A program made the translations under genes and the position numbers. The notes under the pieces were generated by a model that ran no database searches, was not told the origin of the DNA, and was given only the letters and a program-made list of their open reading frames with translations. 64,000 nt of DNA from Filosporella fistucella (taxonomy: Eukaryota; Ascomycota; Leotiomycetes; Helotiales): positions 1 to 64,000 of the forward strand of contig JAQJZZ010000004.1 of the NCBI GenBank assembly GCA_030077755.1, written 5' to 3'. Within the stretch, counting starts at the first letter, position 1, and each line of letters begins with the position of its first letter. This document shows positions 33,468 through 44,325 of the stretch, piece by piece.

Positions 33468-35612
33468 CTATAGGTATGTCTTCTCCCTTCTCTGTCCCTT
33501 CTCGACCCATACTTCGCTCGGTGGACCGACAGGCAATCCGTCCAGCTCCATGCCATCACTCCGAGGAGTGAAAACTTGTGTTCCACTGGTACTTGTTCTA
33601 GTCATGCTCGGTCGCTGAGCCATCAGTTGTGCCCTGAAGCCCATGGTGAACGATCCTGGTGAATCGCTACTTCTTGTCGAAGCAGTCATCCAACCTGGCC
33701 AGGTTCCTTCTTCCATTGGGCTTGCCAGTGTGCTGCCAACAGCGCTGAGAATGCTTCGATCAACCGGTTCTCCATCCGCTTCTACAATTCCACTTCTCGG
33801 GCTAGGGAAATCTTCAGGTGTGCATACTTCTGAAAGCATACTTCTTCTTCGGCGGTGGTTTGAGGTCCTCCGTGTTGAATAGGAATAAGATGATGTTGGC
33901 GAGTTGCCCTTGGAAGCGGAAGAGAATTCAAATTTCGAATGAGATGTGCCACAGGATGCTAGAATTGAGCTCGAGGGAGAAAAGCGCTGCACACGAGAAT
34001 CTAATGGAGAAGACGCGCTTGGTATACCTGAGCTGAAGTCTTTCACCGTAATACCAGTTTCAGCCGCAACCAAAGATGCTGCAGCAACCAGGGGATCAGC
34101 AAGTTGAAAAGTCGGTGTTTGCTTAGCAGAATCGATCCACTGCAGTGTATTTGCTTCGCTCTCATTTGGAGTTCGACGGCTTGCTGGCGAGTTGAAATGT
34201 TGCGTACTGTCAACACTGGAGCTGTGGATATCCCCTCTTTCTTGAGCTCTAAGACGCCTGATTTTTGCATCATGATCTGGAGTTGGACTGGATGCTCCAC
34301 TTCCACCAGAATCCGATCTCTGATCTTCAAATGTTCTCGTTGGCAATGGGGCATGCAAACTTCCACTGAACCTTCTTCTGAAGCTTTTCCATCTCTTTAC
34401 GGCCAATTCTCTGACGGGCTGCACGAACACGTGGTGAGGCTCGGATCGGATGATAGGCTGAAGAGTATAGTTGGTCTTTTGCGCGGTTGTGGATTGCAGC
34501 GTTTGGAATGTCCCAGATGCGTCCAGATCATTGGAATATGGGTGGGAAAACGAGTGTCTCTTTTTAGAGACCTTCCCACCGGAACTCCGTGATTGCTGCG
34601 GTTTGCTGCTGAAATCAGACCTCCATTGATTCCTGTACCATGCTTTGGCAACAGAAGCTGAATCGAGGACGTCGCGATTATCTTGATCCATATTGCTTGG
34701 ATACGAGGAATCTTCTGTCACGTTCAAGGCACGATGATGTCTAGATCTTCGTGAAGCCTTGTCCATGTTGAGATCTGGAGTCGATTCCTCGGGGCTTTGT
34801 AGTGGCGATGATCCTGGAGATCCATCATAAGTGCCAGGCCAAACTTGGACGGGAGAGCTGTTACGAGCTTGATGGCCAAAGCTTGGAGAATATCGAAAAT
34901 TTGTGTGCATCCTCAACGAGCTGATCATGCGAGGATCAGGGCTATGCAGTGCACCTTTACCTCCCAGAGATGTGTAGTCTGGAGAAGGTACACCGATGAC
35001 ATAATCAGGAGGAAGTGTGAAGCAAGCACCCAACAATTGTATTGCCACCAGGTGTGCGAGGTCGTGAACTGTTGTAGGGTCCGAGAGGTAGCTATCTGAT
35101 ACGGCTCTTCGACGAGCTTCATACATTGGCTGCGGCCTGTCATCGATTTCTCTCATCCATATTCGAGGGCTGGGTTCGTTCCCGAGCCTGGGTTGAATTT
35201 TCTTGAGGCGGGTATATTTTGATTCGGGAGACCACCAATATGGAAGCCCAGTCTTGCAAACATACTGCCACTCGAATATCTCGCGATCGATGATGTTTAT
35301 TGATAGTTCTTCGACTGCTGCATTGATGTCCCTAACATAAGGCTTATCATCAGAAGATCCATCCAATCTTCGACCCGATCCATTGCTGATGGAGGAGAGT
35401 GAGCGATTATATCGATTTCGGCGTTTCCGCTCGTTGGAGGCCATATAGATGATCTGGCTGTTTTCAGAGTCATTTTCGGATGCTTGAGTTGCGATAGAAT
35501 GTCTGCTGGAAGATTTTCGCGAAGTTTGTCGTCTGTGGAAGAATTTGGAGAAGTCGGTGGTTTTGGAGGTTCGTGGTAATGGCGGTAGTTCCGCAGCTTG
35601 ACAGTGATTCAT
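33468..35612 (-). CDS. Conserved Ser-rich fungal protein of unknown function
   Basis: This is a single open frame of 714 residues converging on SYS1. The N-terminal 60 residues are basic and Ser-rich. The ordered part is about 85-215. It contains INIIDREIFEWQYVCKTGLPYWWSP, then TRLKKIQPRLGNEPSPRIWM and DLAHLVAIQLLGACFTLPPDY. From 240 to the end it is low-complexity, rich in Ser/Pro/Arg, with many SP sites and few hydrophobic stretches, so mostly disordered. No catalytic motif, signal peptide or membrane helix is visible. The family looks conserved in the ordered core but I cannot name a function. The length of the intact frame argues for a real gene. Confidence 0.75.
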   Translation of the reverse strand: MNHCQAAELPPLPRTSKTTDFSKFFHRRQTSRKSSSRHSIATQASENDSENSQIIYMASNERKRRNRYNRSLSSISNGSGRRLDGSSDDKPYVRDINAAVEELSINIIDREIFEWQYVCKTGLPYWWSPESKYTRLKKIQPRLGNEPSPRIWMREIDDRPQPMYEARRRAVSDSYLSDPTTVHDLAHLVAIQLLGACFTLPPDYVIGVPSPDYTSLGGKGALHSPDPRMISSLRMHTNFRYSPSFGHQARNSSPVQVWPGTYDGSPGSSPLQSPEESTPDLNMDKASRRSRHHRALNVTEDSSYPSNMDQDNRDVLDSASVAKAWYRNQWRSDFSSKPQQSRSSGGKVSKKRHSFSHPYSNDLDASGTFQTLQSTTAQKTNYTLQPIIRSEPHHVFVQPVRELAVKRWKSFRRRFSGSLHAPLPTRTFEDQRSDSGGSGASSPTPDHDAKIRRLRAQERGDIHSSSVDSTQHFNSPASRRTPNESEANTLQWIDSAKQTPTFQLADPLVAAASLVAAETGITVKDFSSGIPSASSPLDSRVQRFSPSSSILASCGTSHSKFEFSSASKGNSPTSSYSYSTRRTSNHRRRRSMLSEVCTPEDFPSPRSGIVEADGEPVDRSILSAVGSTLASPMEEGTWPGWMTASTRSSDSPGSFTMGFRAQLMAQRPSMTRTSTSGTQVFTPRSDGMELDGLPVGPPSEVWVEKGQRREKTYL

Positions 35613-36168
35613 GGTTGAGCGAGCAGAGAGTATCGATACATTGGAGTGAAAAGATCGTAGGTAGGTTGATTTGGATTGAAGGTAAGGTATTCGAGGATGT
35701 GATGTTCGTTGTAATTATTTTTCAAGCAGAAATGATGGAAGGAACGAAGTAAAGTCAACGATTCTCTTTCATAAAATGGTGGCTACGTCGAGAAACCATA
35801 TCTATTTTGGAAGGAAGAGCGAGTGTGGATTTATCTTTTCTCTCTGAATTCAACTTCAGCTCATGTTGCTATATCCTCACAACTAAAGCGTTTCCTGGGC
35901 GCTCAACATTCGCAGCTGAGCAAGATTATCTTTAGATGAAGAAATTATTCAGGCGCTTAGTGGCATCACATAAAATTACACACGAAACGTTGAGGTACCC
36001 CTCAGATACTGTCTAGCTCATGACATCATTGCTACCCTCTTGTGCTCCTGTTATATATCTGATATGGAAGCTGCGAATCACACCCAGGCTCATTCGTGGG
36101 ATCGACCACCTCTTGTTCACCCACTAACAACGCCACAATCATCAAACTTTTAAACGGCATATCACGTC
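35613..36168. other. Upstream region of the 714-residue gene
   Basis: No coding frame is recognised. This region presumably holds the promoter of the minus-strand gene. Confidence 0.5.
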
Positions 36169-36490
36169 AAAATCTTTCGATCCACGATCATGCCTTGAGA
36201 TAATGCTCGATTAAAGTTCTCTATCATTTCATTCTTCCCATCTAACAGGATGACGAATGGTGGATTTGACTGTTTCTTGAATATGAGTCTCAGTAATTCT
36301 TGTTTCCCAATGACGGATTCGAAATATGCCCCGTCATGGGCGTTCCACCAATCCTATTTTTTCCCAGTCTCTTGGTACTCCTCATTCCCTTCTCCAATAT
36401 CGATGCGTGTTAATTTTTCCAGCTTATTCTTAAAGCCAGAATTCCGACAGCATTGATATCCGCATATAGTTTTAAGTTTCTGTCCTCACC
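36169..36490 (-). pseudogene. Decayed coding segment, unrecognised
   Basis: A minus-strand frame reads NKLEKLTRIDIGEGNEEYQE. After an in-frame TAG near 36353 it continues as DWWNAHDGAYFESVIGKQEL and FVILLDGKNEMIENF, ending at a TGA near 36169. The composition is clearly protein-like across the stop, and no GT-AG intron removes the TAG. I infer a pseudogene, or possibly the last exon of a gene whose 5' part is lost. The family is not recognised. Confidence 0.4.
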
Positions 36491-36815
36491 TGATGAAGTC
36501 AGCCCAAACATTCACGCTACCTCAACCAGTCAAGTATTCTACCTAATGTAATTTTTCTCACGTATATAACGATTAATAATTCCTCTAGATGACAATGTCA
36601 GTTCGATTCAATCTCAAAGATGGCACAGCATGGGTCAATTAAATGGCGCCTTTATTAGGTGATTTGACAGCTCTGTGGAGATATCTTTATGTCCTGTAAT
36701 TCTGCCATACCACTCCACCATTCAGACGACTCAGTTCCTTATCTCCCTGCTTAAGCCTGCTGCCTCAGGTCCCTTTTTCGCCTTCAGTGCTTATCTTCTT
36801 GAGTGGTAATGCATT

Positions 36816-37159
36816 TCAGACGACCTTCTTGCCATTTATTTTGACCTCAACGCCGCGTTGGTTGTCACTTCTAACTTCAATTCTGTATCCACCGCTGCTT
36901 GGCATTTTGTATGACATCTTCTTTCGGTTTCCGTTGTTGTTGAGCTCGATGTTAACTTTTCCTAGTCTTAGTATTAGTTTGCGGTGATCAAATTGTTAGC
37001 AATAGCTATAGGCAGCTTAAAGTGCGCACCGCTTGCTACTCTTATAATGTTTGACTGCTGTTGAACTTCGACCTTGCTGCCCTTCCTGCTTTTGTTTCGT
37101 GATGCCTTTCGTCGTTTGGTAGGTTTGTTTTTGCTGAAAAACTTTCCCACATTAAACAT
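36816..37159 (-). CDS. Small basic protein, two exons, unknown function
   Basis: Exons 37159-37030 and 36961-36816 (68 nt intron GTGCGC...CTAG) give 91 residues. The first exon encodes a Lys/Arg-rich N-terminus (KFFSKNKPTKRRKASRNKSR). The second encodes a beta-type domain (KVNIELNNNGNRKKMSYKM, GGYRIEVRSDNQRGVEVKING) ending at TGA. The join restores a smooth frame and a natural end. There is no signal peptide. The basic tail suggests nuclear location or nucleic-acid binding (inference). I do not recognise the family. Confidence 0.45.
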
Positions 37160-37613
37160 TTCGTCGTTTTCTACCGACCTGAGACGGCTTAAGTGCGATG
37201 GCGGATGCTATTCCTTAGCAGAGTCGGTATTACAATTTTCAAGCGATAAATGCTTTGAGGGAGATGAGAGATGAGAGATGTGGAAAGTAGTAGAGGGCGA
37301 GTATACCAGATCTATATAGTGGAAGGATATCAGACTATTCGAATCACGATGGGATCTGTATAGGTGTTATTACGAAGGTCTCAAAATAGGGGAATCACCA
37401 TCCAGCTCGCAGGTAACTTGCCATCGGCAAGAAAGTACTTTAGGGCATCGATGATCTGAAAAGATGGGCTGTTGTACTACATCTAGTTTGAATGCTACTA
37501 TGCACATCATGAATCTTGGGAGTCACGGCCACAGGGAGCCGAAAATGTAAGACATGCTCCATGAATCACCGTATGAGACAGAAAATTGCTAATAACTCAT
37601 CCCTAAGTCCCAA
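37160..37613. other. Intergenic, nothing recognised
   Basis: No conserved-looking frame is present. It contains the presumed promoter of the small basic gene. Confidence 0.5.
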
Positions 37614-38585
37614 TTACTCGGTCTGCTCCGTATTCTCTCCGTGCTGAAGCACTTTTGCCATGCCATGACATGCAATCTCGAGTTCATTCAGAACACCTCT
37701 AGGATCCTTCACGCAAGCCTCTATCATACCTTGACCAGGTGCTAAATCCATAAGTTTGCTTAGAGTCTCAAGTCCTGTCTCCATAGCACAGCTTACCTGA
37801 ATTGCTTTCATCGGCGCTTGCGTGACTTTAGGTTTGAGAGGTTTGTATGATGGAAGGCTGCCTTCATCATATACAGCTATTTCTGAAGTAGTCTCTCTCG
37901 CGATTGCAGCTATTTGGTTGTCAATATTTCCTTTGATCTTGGATTCTATGTCCAGAAGCTGGGAGCGTACGACCAATAGAGCGGAGTCCAATACGGATGA
38001 CCCACTTGGGGCTTGTGAGTCATCTGATTCTGTAGTCGTCGCAATTTCCATCTCGTCGACATTGTCAGCTGATAGGGCATTTTTATTAGATGTTGAAATT
38101 CTATTGTCTTCTCCAGGTTTTGTGGTTGTTGTGGCTAGACTGTCCAGTCGATTTTTTCACTCACAGTCGATGTCTGCGTCTCGTTGCAAGTTCTAGGACA
38201 GCAAATGTTCGTTTTGCAACATAGAAATATTTCATACCGCAAAATCCTCTATGTAATCTTCTCTCATGATTCTGAGATCGCGCATGTCTTCTTCGATTTT
38301 TCAAAGTGTTTAGCACGTCATCTGCGGTGGACTTGAAAGGGATAAAATTACCAGAATGTCTTCGACGACCCTATGCTTCTCGTTTCTGCGTCGATCCTCT
38401 CCTCTCATTTCGACATGAAACCGACTCAGAATATCACGCCGAACAATCTTTGCTTGAGGAAAGGACCGAGGAACCTGCGAGTCATCGAAGTTAGTGAAAT
38501 GTTAGCTCTAGCCAATACAACATACCATGGAGCCTTCCTCGCTCGGGCTGGGGTCAGATTCGTCTTGTCTTGGGGCTAACGACAT
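37614..38585 (-). pseudogene. Coiled-coil protein gene with one frameshift and one stop
   Basis: Exons can be traced from ATG at 38585. MSLAPRQDESDPSPSEEGSM is followed by a GTATGT...GCAG intron, then VPRRSFP-like sequence and a charged helix (RRDILSRFHVEMRGEDRRR). A GTAATT...CGCAG intron leads to DDVLNTLK. Here a run of five A puts the next part, EEDMRDLRIMREDYIEDFA, out of frame. After another intron, NLQRDADIDCE hits TGA before KNRLDSL. The final 145 codons (37614-38051) stay open. Two separate lesions make this a probable pseudogene. The family is an unnamed coiled-coil protein. Confidence 0.5.
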
Positions 38586-39365
38586 GGATACAGAAACTGT
38601 GCTATCTGTTGTGTGTGGTTAATCAGAGGATGTCATTACATATGATAGCTGGGTCGCCACTCGCAAATATTATAGAAATACTTTTTACGCTTACAGTTTG
38701 CGGGAGAATGTAACAGTTAAGCGCATTCAATATCAAAATTGAACTTCATATTACACATCTGGTTTATGACAAATTTTGTCAATTTCATAAATTAATTGAG
38801 ATTCAAGTCGGATAATTGGATTTTGGCTTCGATTTTATTGCACTATTTGGGTATGACGTCTTTCAACGCATATTTTCCTTGCCCTAACTTGTTCCTGAAA
38901 CTGCCAAGATATTAATATTATTGGTAACGAATTCTGACGGATCTAAACAAACAATTTATGACATTCAGATAAGCCAAGCAAAAGATTAAGCTAACATTTT
39001 CTTGTAGTATTTCTCTCCAGATGTCTCATGAATACTGTGACTGGTCAGGGAGAAGCCTAACAATCCTATCCAGCATTGCAAATCTGCCAAATATGACTAG
39101 ATTCAATCTATTCTCTCTGCACGACACAGAGTGACACAATTTCAATCAATTATCATGTTTCCCCTTATTATTCATTACGCACTGTCAACCGAATTAAAGC
39201 TTAAATTACTTGCAGCTTTCCCGAATAGCAAAAGCAGTATGAAAACATATTGGGTGAAACCATTCGTATTCAAACCGTTACCTATGCTAATTATATCAGC
39301 TCATCTCTGGCGGGAAATTTGTACTTTGCTGTCAGGACTGGCTCACTACCCAGCTCGTATGGATA
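38586..39365. other. Intergenic, AT-rich, nothing recognised
   Basis: An AT-rich spacer. The 115-codon plus-strand frame at 39131-39478 overlaps the end of the surface-protein gene and is a shadow. Confidence 0.5.
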
Positions 39366-40163
39366 CTACTGTGTCTGCTGGGCTGGCTTCAATGACCCCA
39401 GAGACCGTATCTCAAGCGATGGATAATCCGGCGGTTGCGCTTTTACGTTGCTATTCCCTTTCTTCCTTCCAAGAATAAGCCACCCTGCAAGAAGACCAAG
39501 GAGAGCCGCACCAACGACGCCAACTGCAATGCCGACCTTAGCAGAGGTACTCAAGGTAGATGTAGCAACCATAGGAGGCGACGGTAATGATATGGTCGTC
39601 GCAGAAGAAGCTATTATCGATGTCTGAGAACCACTGACAGAGATGCTGGTGCTGGAGGCCTTTGTATCACTGGAAGGGGTGGTCACGATGGATTTTGAAG
39701 TGACGTTAAAATAATGGCTATTGGTAAGGGAGGCTGTCTCTCCTTCGAGAAAGAGGTTCAAGTAAAACATGGGCGAGATCGTAAGATTTTTCCCAGTGTT
39801 CACGGTCCAGGTCGTAAATAGATTATTTGGTGCTGCGTTCTCTATACATAGGAAGTTAGCATTAATCAAACAGAGCCATGAAATATGAAGTAGCTGTTTT
39901 GAGAAAATGCACTTACGGATAAGATATTCTGGGCCGCCAAAGTAATTTGTCCCATTTAGTTGGAACATTGTGACCGAAATGCGAGCGTTGTCTGAGTTTG
40001 ACACATCCGCCCATTGAATCACTTTGAAATCCCCTTCAACCATAACAATATTGGAGCTGAAATTGGCTTTTGGCGCGAACGCTGGAGGATAAACGAAGTG
40101 GATACTTGAAATGACAGGACGAGCAACGAGTGCGAAAATAAAAATGTAGAATGGTGAGCGCAT
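39366..40163 (-). CDS. Single-pass cell-surface protein with Ser/Thr-rich stalk
   Basis: Two exons (40163-39917 and 39841-39366, 75 nt intron GTAAGT...ATAG) give 240 residues. Residues 1-21 (MRSPFYIFIFALVARPVISS) form a signal peptide. The ectodomain (about 22-140) carries several N-glycosylation sites and PAFAPKANFSSNIVMVEGD. A Ser/Thr-rich stalk (150-190) leads into one membrane helix (KVGIAVGVVGAALLGLLAGW) with a short basic anchor (RKKGN) and cytoplasmic tail. The layout is like that of Wsc/Mid2-type wall sensors or fungal adhesion-type proteins, but no WSC domain is present. The start at 40163 is chosen because it begins the signal peptide. The upstream in-frame codons do not. Confidence 0.7.
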   Translation of the reverse strand: MRSPFYIFIFALVARPVISSIHFVYPPAFAPKANFSSNIVMVEGDFKVIQWADVSNSDNARISVTMFQLNGTNYFGGPEYLIRKCIFSKQLLHISWLCLINANFLCIENAAPNNLFTTWTVNTGKNLTISPMFYLNLFLEGETASLTNSHYFNVTSKSIVTTPSSDTKASSTSISVSGSQTSIIASSATTISLPSPPMVATSTLSTSAKVGIAVGVVGAALLGLLAGWLILGRKKGNSNVKAQPPDYPSLEIRSLGSLKPAQQTQ

Positions 40164-40983
40164 TTTGGCAAGAGGCGAGCACTTGGTAGATATAGTATCT
40201 ATGAATTTCAAATAACGTTGAGATTTGAACCATACTCTAGATGAAGCATGCAGATAATAAATCAAAGGGCGAAGAAGGCGATGAACAGTGCATCTATCTC
40301 AGTGAAATTGGACTAGTTGGTGAGCATGTTGGTAAAAACCATGGCACACATTCTGGGACGATGCCAACGGCGCGCACTATGCAGCGCTTCAGCATGAGAA
40401 TTTTGTAGTCTCACAATTCTGCTGTCCACTTATCTGCTCATCTCACAAAGTTTCAAGTACACTGGAGGCTTCTGATATCTTTACCTTACCTCCACACGTA
40501 TGATCAATAGAAGCGAATCGAAAATTCTTGATACATGATGTGTAGACTGTGTACACAGCTTGAAATTAAAGTTGAAAAATCTACCTACCTCGCCTGCTTA
40601 GCCTGATCCTACCGTTGTGAGGGCTATATACGTGTGTGCTGTAAAGTACTTAAAGGTACAAGTACATATCGAGACGCTGTAAATTTGGATCTATCCTGGT
40701 CGCTTACACAGCCACACGCTTTGGCTGCACCCCATTTGAAACATCTTGACCAACACACTTTCATGTACTCCCCTGTGGCGTGATTGTTGGTGATGTCTTC
40801 GTTTGGACTTCCCTATTGAAATCCTCATTAGAAGAGCTCCAACGATCCCTTCACGCTTTATCCCAATCTTATATTTTTTCCCCCTTTACCCCTCTTACCT
40901 TTTCATGCTTTCTTCCTTCTCCGTATCGTTTCCTACCTCCCCATCTCATTATTTCGTGATTCCATATACTCAATGTGGTACTG
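40164..40983. other. Divergent intergenic region
   Basis: Shared upstream DNA of the surface-protein gene (-) and the GT32 gene (+). A C/T-rich run just before the GT32 start (about 40850-40960) is typical of fungal promoters. Confidence 0.5.
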
Positions 40984-41940
40984 ATGTTTCTCTCAAACCG
41001 GCGCTCAGCCTTGAAAGCAGCCAGTATCATGTCCATTGGCATCTTTATTATAATTTTCTTCTTGCCTTTACAAATCCAGCACATCACCGATGACGAAACC
41101 ATTCTCTTTTCAAACCCACCCTCTCCATCAGCGGCATCCACGCCGGAGTTCGCACCCTCGGCCACAGCGATACCAGAGAAGATATGGTACAAACTTGACC
41201 CTCGCGGCATGACACCGCAAGTGCGAGAATGGGTCAATACCTGCCTTGAGAAAAACCCGACTTACGAATTCGAATTCATGACCGATCTCTCCGGCGACTC
41301 TTATGTCAAAGAGAAATTCAAACACCGGCCAGATATCGTTGAAGCCTTTCATGCGCTCCCGTTCCCAATTCTCAAAGCGGATTTCCTTCGCTACCTCCTT
41401 CTTTTCGATGAAGGCGGAATTTACAGCGATCTCGATGTCTCGTGCAATGACAAACCAATCAATGACTGGATACCTGCACAATACAAGAGTTACGTGTCTG
41501 TTGTTGTGGGCTGGGGGGATAGTTTTATGCGGCAATTTGCAACGCGGACGATCATGGCTAAGCCAGGCTCACCACACTTGTTGATGGTGCTTAACGATAT
41601 CCTCGAAGGATTACGGGAGAAAACAAATGTTACGATCGCAGACATGACATGGACCATGGTTGGGGACGTTGTGGATCTGACGGGCCCGAGAAGAATGACG
41701 CGCAGTATTATGAAGAGTTTGAAAGCAACATTAGGGAGAGAATTTGATGAGGAAAGTATCGCTGCCCTTTCTGAGCCCAAGCTTGTCGGTGATGTGTTGA
41801 TTTTACCTGGGTACTCGTTCGCACTGTCATCGAATCATTATAAAGCTGAACATAAGAAAGGGCCGACCTTAGTTACGCACCATTTTGATGGCAGCTGGAA
41901 GAATGATCGTGGCGGGCAGACGGCACAAGCGGTTGTGTAA
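40984..41940 (+). CDS. GT32 (Och1/Hoc1-like) Golgi glycosyltransferase
   Basis: A 318-residue type II membrane protein with a short basic cytoplasmic end, a membrane anchor at about 13-30 (ASIMSIGIFIIIFFLPLQ), a stem, then the catalytic domain from IPEKIWYK (64). The motif FLRYLLLFDEGGIYSDLDV (134-152) contains the DXD-type Asp149/Asp151 that bind the sugar-nucleotide metal. This is the hallmark of the DXD sugar-binding region in Och1-type alpha-1,6-mannosyltransferases. It probably adds mannose to N-glycans or glycolipids in the Golgi. The exact acceptor cannot be told. The start is the ATG at 40984; the GTG nine bases upstream is not a plausible start. No introns. Confidence 0.85.
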   Translation: MFLSNRRSALKAASIMSIGIFIIIFFLPLQIQHITDDETILFSNPPSPSAASTPEFAPSATAIPEKIWYKLDPRGMTPQVREWVNTCLEKNPTYEFEFMTDLSGDSYVKEKFKHRPDIVEAFHALPFPILKADFLRYLLLFDEGGIYSDLDVSCNDKPINDWIPAQYKSYVSVVVGWGDSFMRQFATRTIMAKPGSPHLLMVLNDILEGLREKTNVTIADMTWTMVGDVVDLTGPRRMTRSIMKSLKATLGREFDEESIAALSEPKLVGDVLILPGYSFALSSNHYKAEHKKGPTLVTHHFDGSWKNDRGGQTAQAVV

Positions 41941-42582
41941 TGAAGATTGCTTTGTTATGAAATGTAGGATATATGGGATAATATAAACTAGGTCGGCAAA
42001 ATATAGGCGGAGTTCGAGGCACGATTTCTTGCCAGCTATTTCAACTGAGGAGCCCGCAGTTCAGAGCCATAGATCATATGATGAACATGAGTATGATGTA
42101 AATGCCCGTGCTGGAATATCTTAGAGAATAGATCTATGCTCTTGGGGTCACTCAATAGTTCCCGCAGTTCGTTCACATAATTGCAGATTCCAAGCGATGC
42201 CGAATGTCCCATCCAACCATCCACTCTCTATACCTTTGATATTCAATTATTTCGCTCTAGACTGGCGAGTTACTGCAAGAAAAATGAGCAATGGATCTGA
42301 TGAGCCGAAAGTGAGTGAACAGTTGTCTTAGAAATAGGCTGATAGAAATGGTATCCCGTTGGATGTTAACGTATGGCGGTAATAACGAGTAAGTCTCCAT
42401 GCTCTTTACCACCAAGCAGTAAACATATTGTCAATACATAGCAGAGGATCAAAATGCTGAGGACAACAAGATGAAAAAGATGAGCGCATCTCCAAACTGC
42501 ACAGGAAAGAAGTAAAAGAGAAGAGAGGGACCGGAGAATCAATTGAATGGTTTATCCCCAGCCTGCCGTGGTTCACAGACCA
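41941..42582. other. Intergenic, nothing recognised
   Basis: No coding frame stands out between the GT32 gene and the next relic. Confidence 0.5.
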
Positions 42583-43880
42583 TTCATCTCACGTTGGTCA
42601 ACAAATTCTCCGGCGCTTCCATCTTTTTCGCTTTCAAAGGGCGGGTTGACTTTCTCGTAGCCTCCAACCCAGCCACTCCAGTATCGAGCATTCTGATGTA
42701 GAGTTGCAAAGTTCCTGGTGCCCTCGGCTCAATTGCCAACGGTGCCTCTGACAATAAATCTCGAAATTGCCTTTAGTGACCCCTCATTTACTGGACTTTG
42801 AATTGTGTAGTTGCCACAACTTCCAGTGTTTTCATCGTATGAGCATAAAAGAATGCACATATAACCGTCTGGTTATCGAAGTCCGCCATTTGGTTCCTGT
42901 ATGAGCGAAGAAGCTATCTACAATAAGACTCCTTCAATTTCTTCTGGTCCTACTTTTCCATGTCTCTTACAGCGTGCATTGCAATGTTGGTGAGTGTGTC
43001 GCTCAGTCGAAGAAGGGTTCGAGACGCAAGCAGGCATCAACCAAGACGTTGTCTACCTGATTCTAAATGGAGTCGTTCTTGCGCAAGAATGTTGTTTGAG
43101 CTTGAATTTCCGTCGTTGTTGCTTCTTTTCCCCGCCCAATTGCCGATCCCATAAGACGCAGGATTCTTTGATACAACCGAGATTGTTTTTCATTGAGGGT
43201 ATTGATTTCAGATGAACCCCCGAGTTGATGTGGATCGTATTGTCAACGATCCGGGTCGATTTGGACTTGCCAATCCTGTAGCCTATCGATGGCCTTTTCT
43301 GAGAGAACGCTATATGTATTAAGCAGAGGCATGAGTTTCTTTCTGAAAACCTTGTTAGTTCAATCCAGAAACAAGGGATCCCAAGGGTAGCTTACCTTGG
43401 ATGGCAAGTAAATTGCGCTTAACCGAATGATCATTTTCCTGACACTATCCTCCTCAATCTGAAGGTAATATGGCAGCTCGACAACATTTGCACCAATCTT
43501 TTGCATGCTCTCGAGTTTCGCTGTATAATCGAACCCTTCATGTAGGTCATCTCGACCTATGTATAGGGTCTGTATCGGACACGGCGGCTGACATCTCGCA
43601 AGCAATGAAGGGGCGGGAAGGTCGCAGAGGGATGGATGGAATGCCCCAGTTAATATACCATGTAATCGAGACGAAAGAATAGCTGAACCAAGGTAGAGAT
43701 AGCAATGGCTTGAATGACGATGCCTATAGACCCGAGCAATAACATAGCTATTTGAAGTTCGTGTGTCTCTTGGGGGATAATTTCTGCTACAATAATATCG
43801 TTTTCGGATTTTACAATCCCATAGTAGAGCTCTTTTTAAATAATTCGGAGGTCGAAACCTAGGGTGGGCAGAGTTGGTTG
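42583..43880 (-). pseudogene. Decayed gene with several in-frame stops, family unknown
   Basis: Reading the minus strand, protein-like segments follow one another: IVAEIIPQETHELQIAMLLL (about 43740-43800), IGRDDLHEGFDYTAKLESM (43500-43560), EEDSVRKMIIRLSAIYLPSK, KKLMPLLNTYSVLSEKAIDR, then LYQRILRLMGSAIGRGKEAT and VDACLRLEPFFD. The last pieces are CAFFYAHTMKTLEVVATTQF and MEAPENLLTNVR near 42590. At least four stops (TGA, TAG, TAA) and frame changes interrupt them. The helical repeats hint at a large soluble protein. I do not recognise it. Confidence 0.45.
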
Positions 43881-44325
43881 CACTACGCTAGGTCCGAAAT
43901 ATTATCAGATTTGTCGCCTTACAATGTAAACTCCTTACTTGCGTTCTCATTGTTCGTTGGAGTCAGGATACACAAAGAATATTGAATAAATGACGGGATG
44001 AGCTCAGTTTCGACTATTGCACCTGGCCAAAGATATTCGAGGATAATCTTGACTGCATGAATGAGCCCACGAGGAGCAGCATGGTTTAAGCAAGTCAGAA
44101 TGTTGCGAGCAATTAAACAACTCTATATTCATACTCCCTCTTCCAGTGGCAACTTGCTAACTCTAGGGTGTACAGGGACGGCTTGTCTGATATAATGGGT
44201 TATCGTGGTTGAGTCAGGTATAAGGAGAAGCACAAGAAAGAATGTAGCGATCCGCTTTCGAGAGTATTCATAAAAGCCGGGAGCACACTGAAGTCTTCCA
44301 AGATATTAAACGGTAGATATGAAGG

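Noticed and set aside
40975..40983. GTG start nine bases upstream of the GT32 gene
   Set aside because: Fungal nuclear genes start with ATG; the ATG at 40984 directly follows and precedes the membrane anchor.
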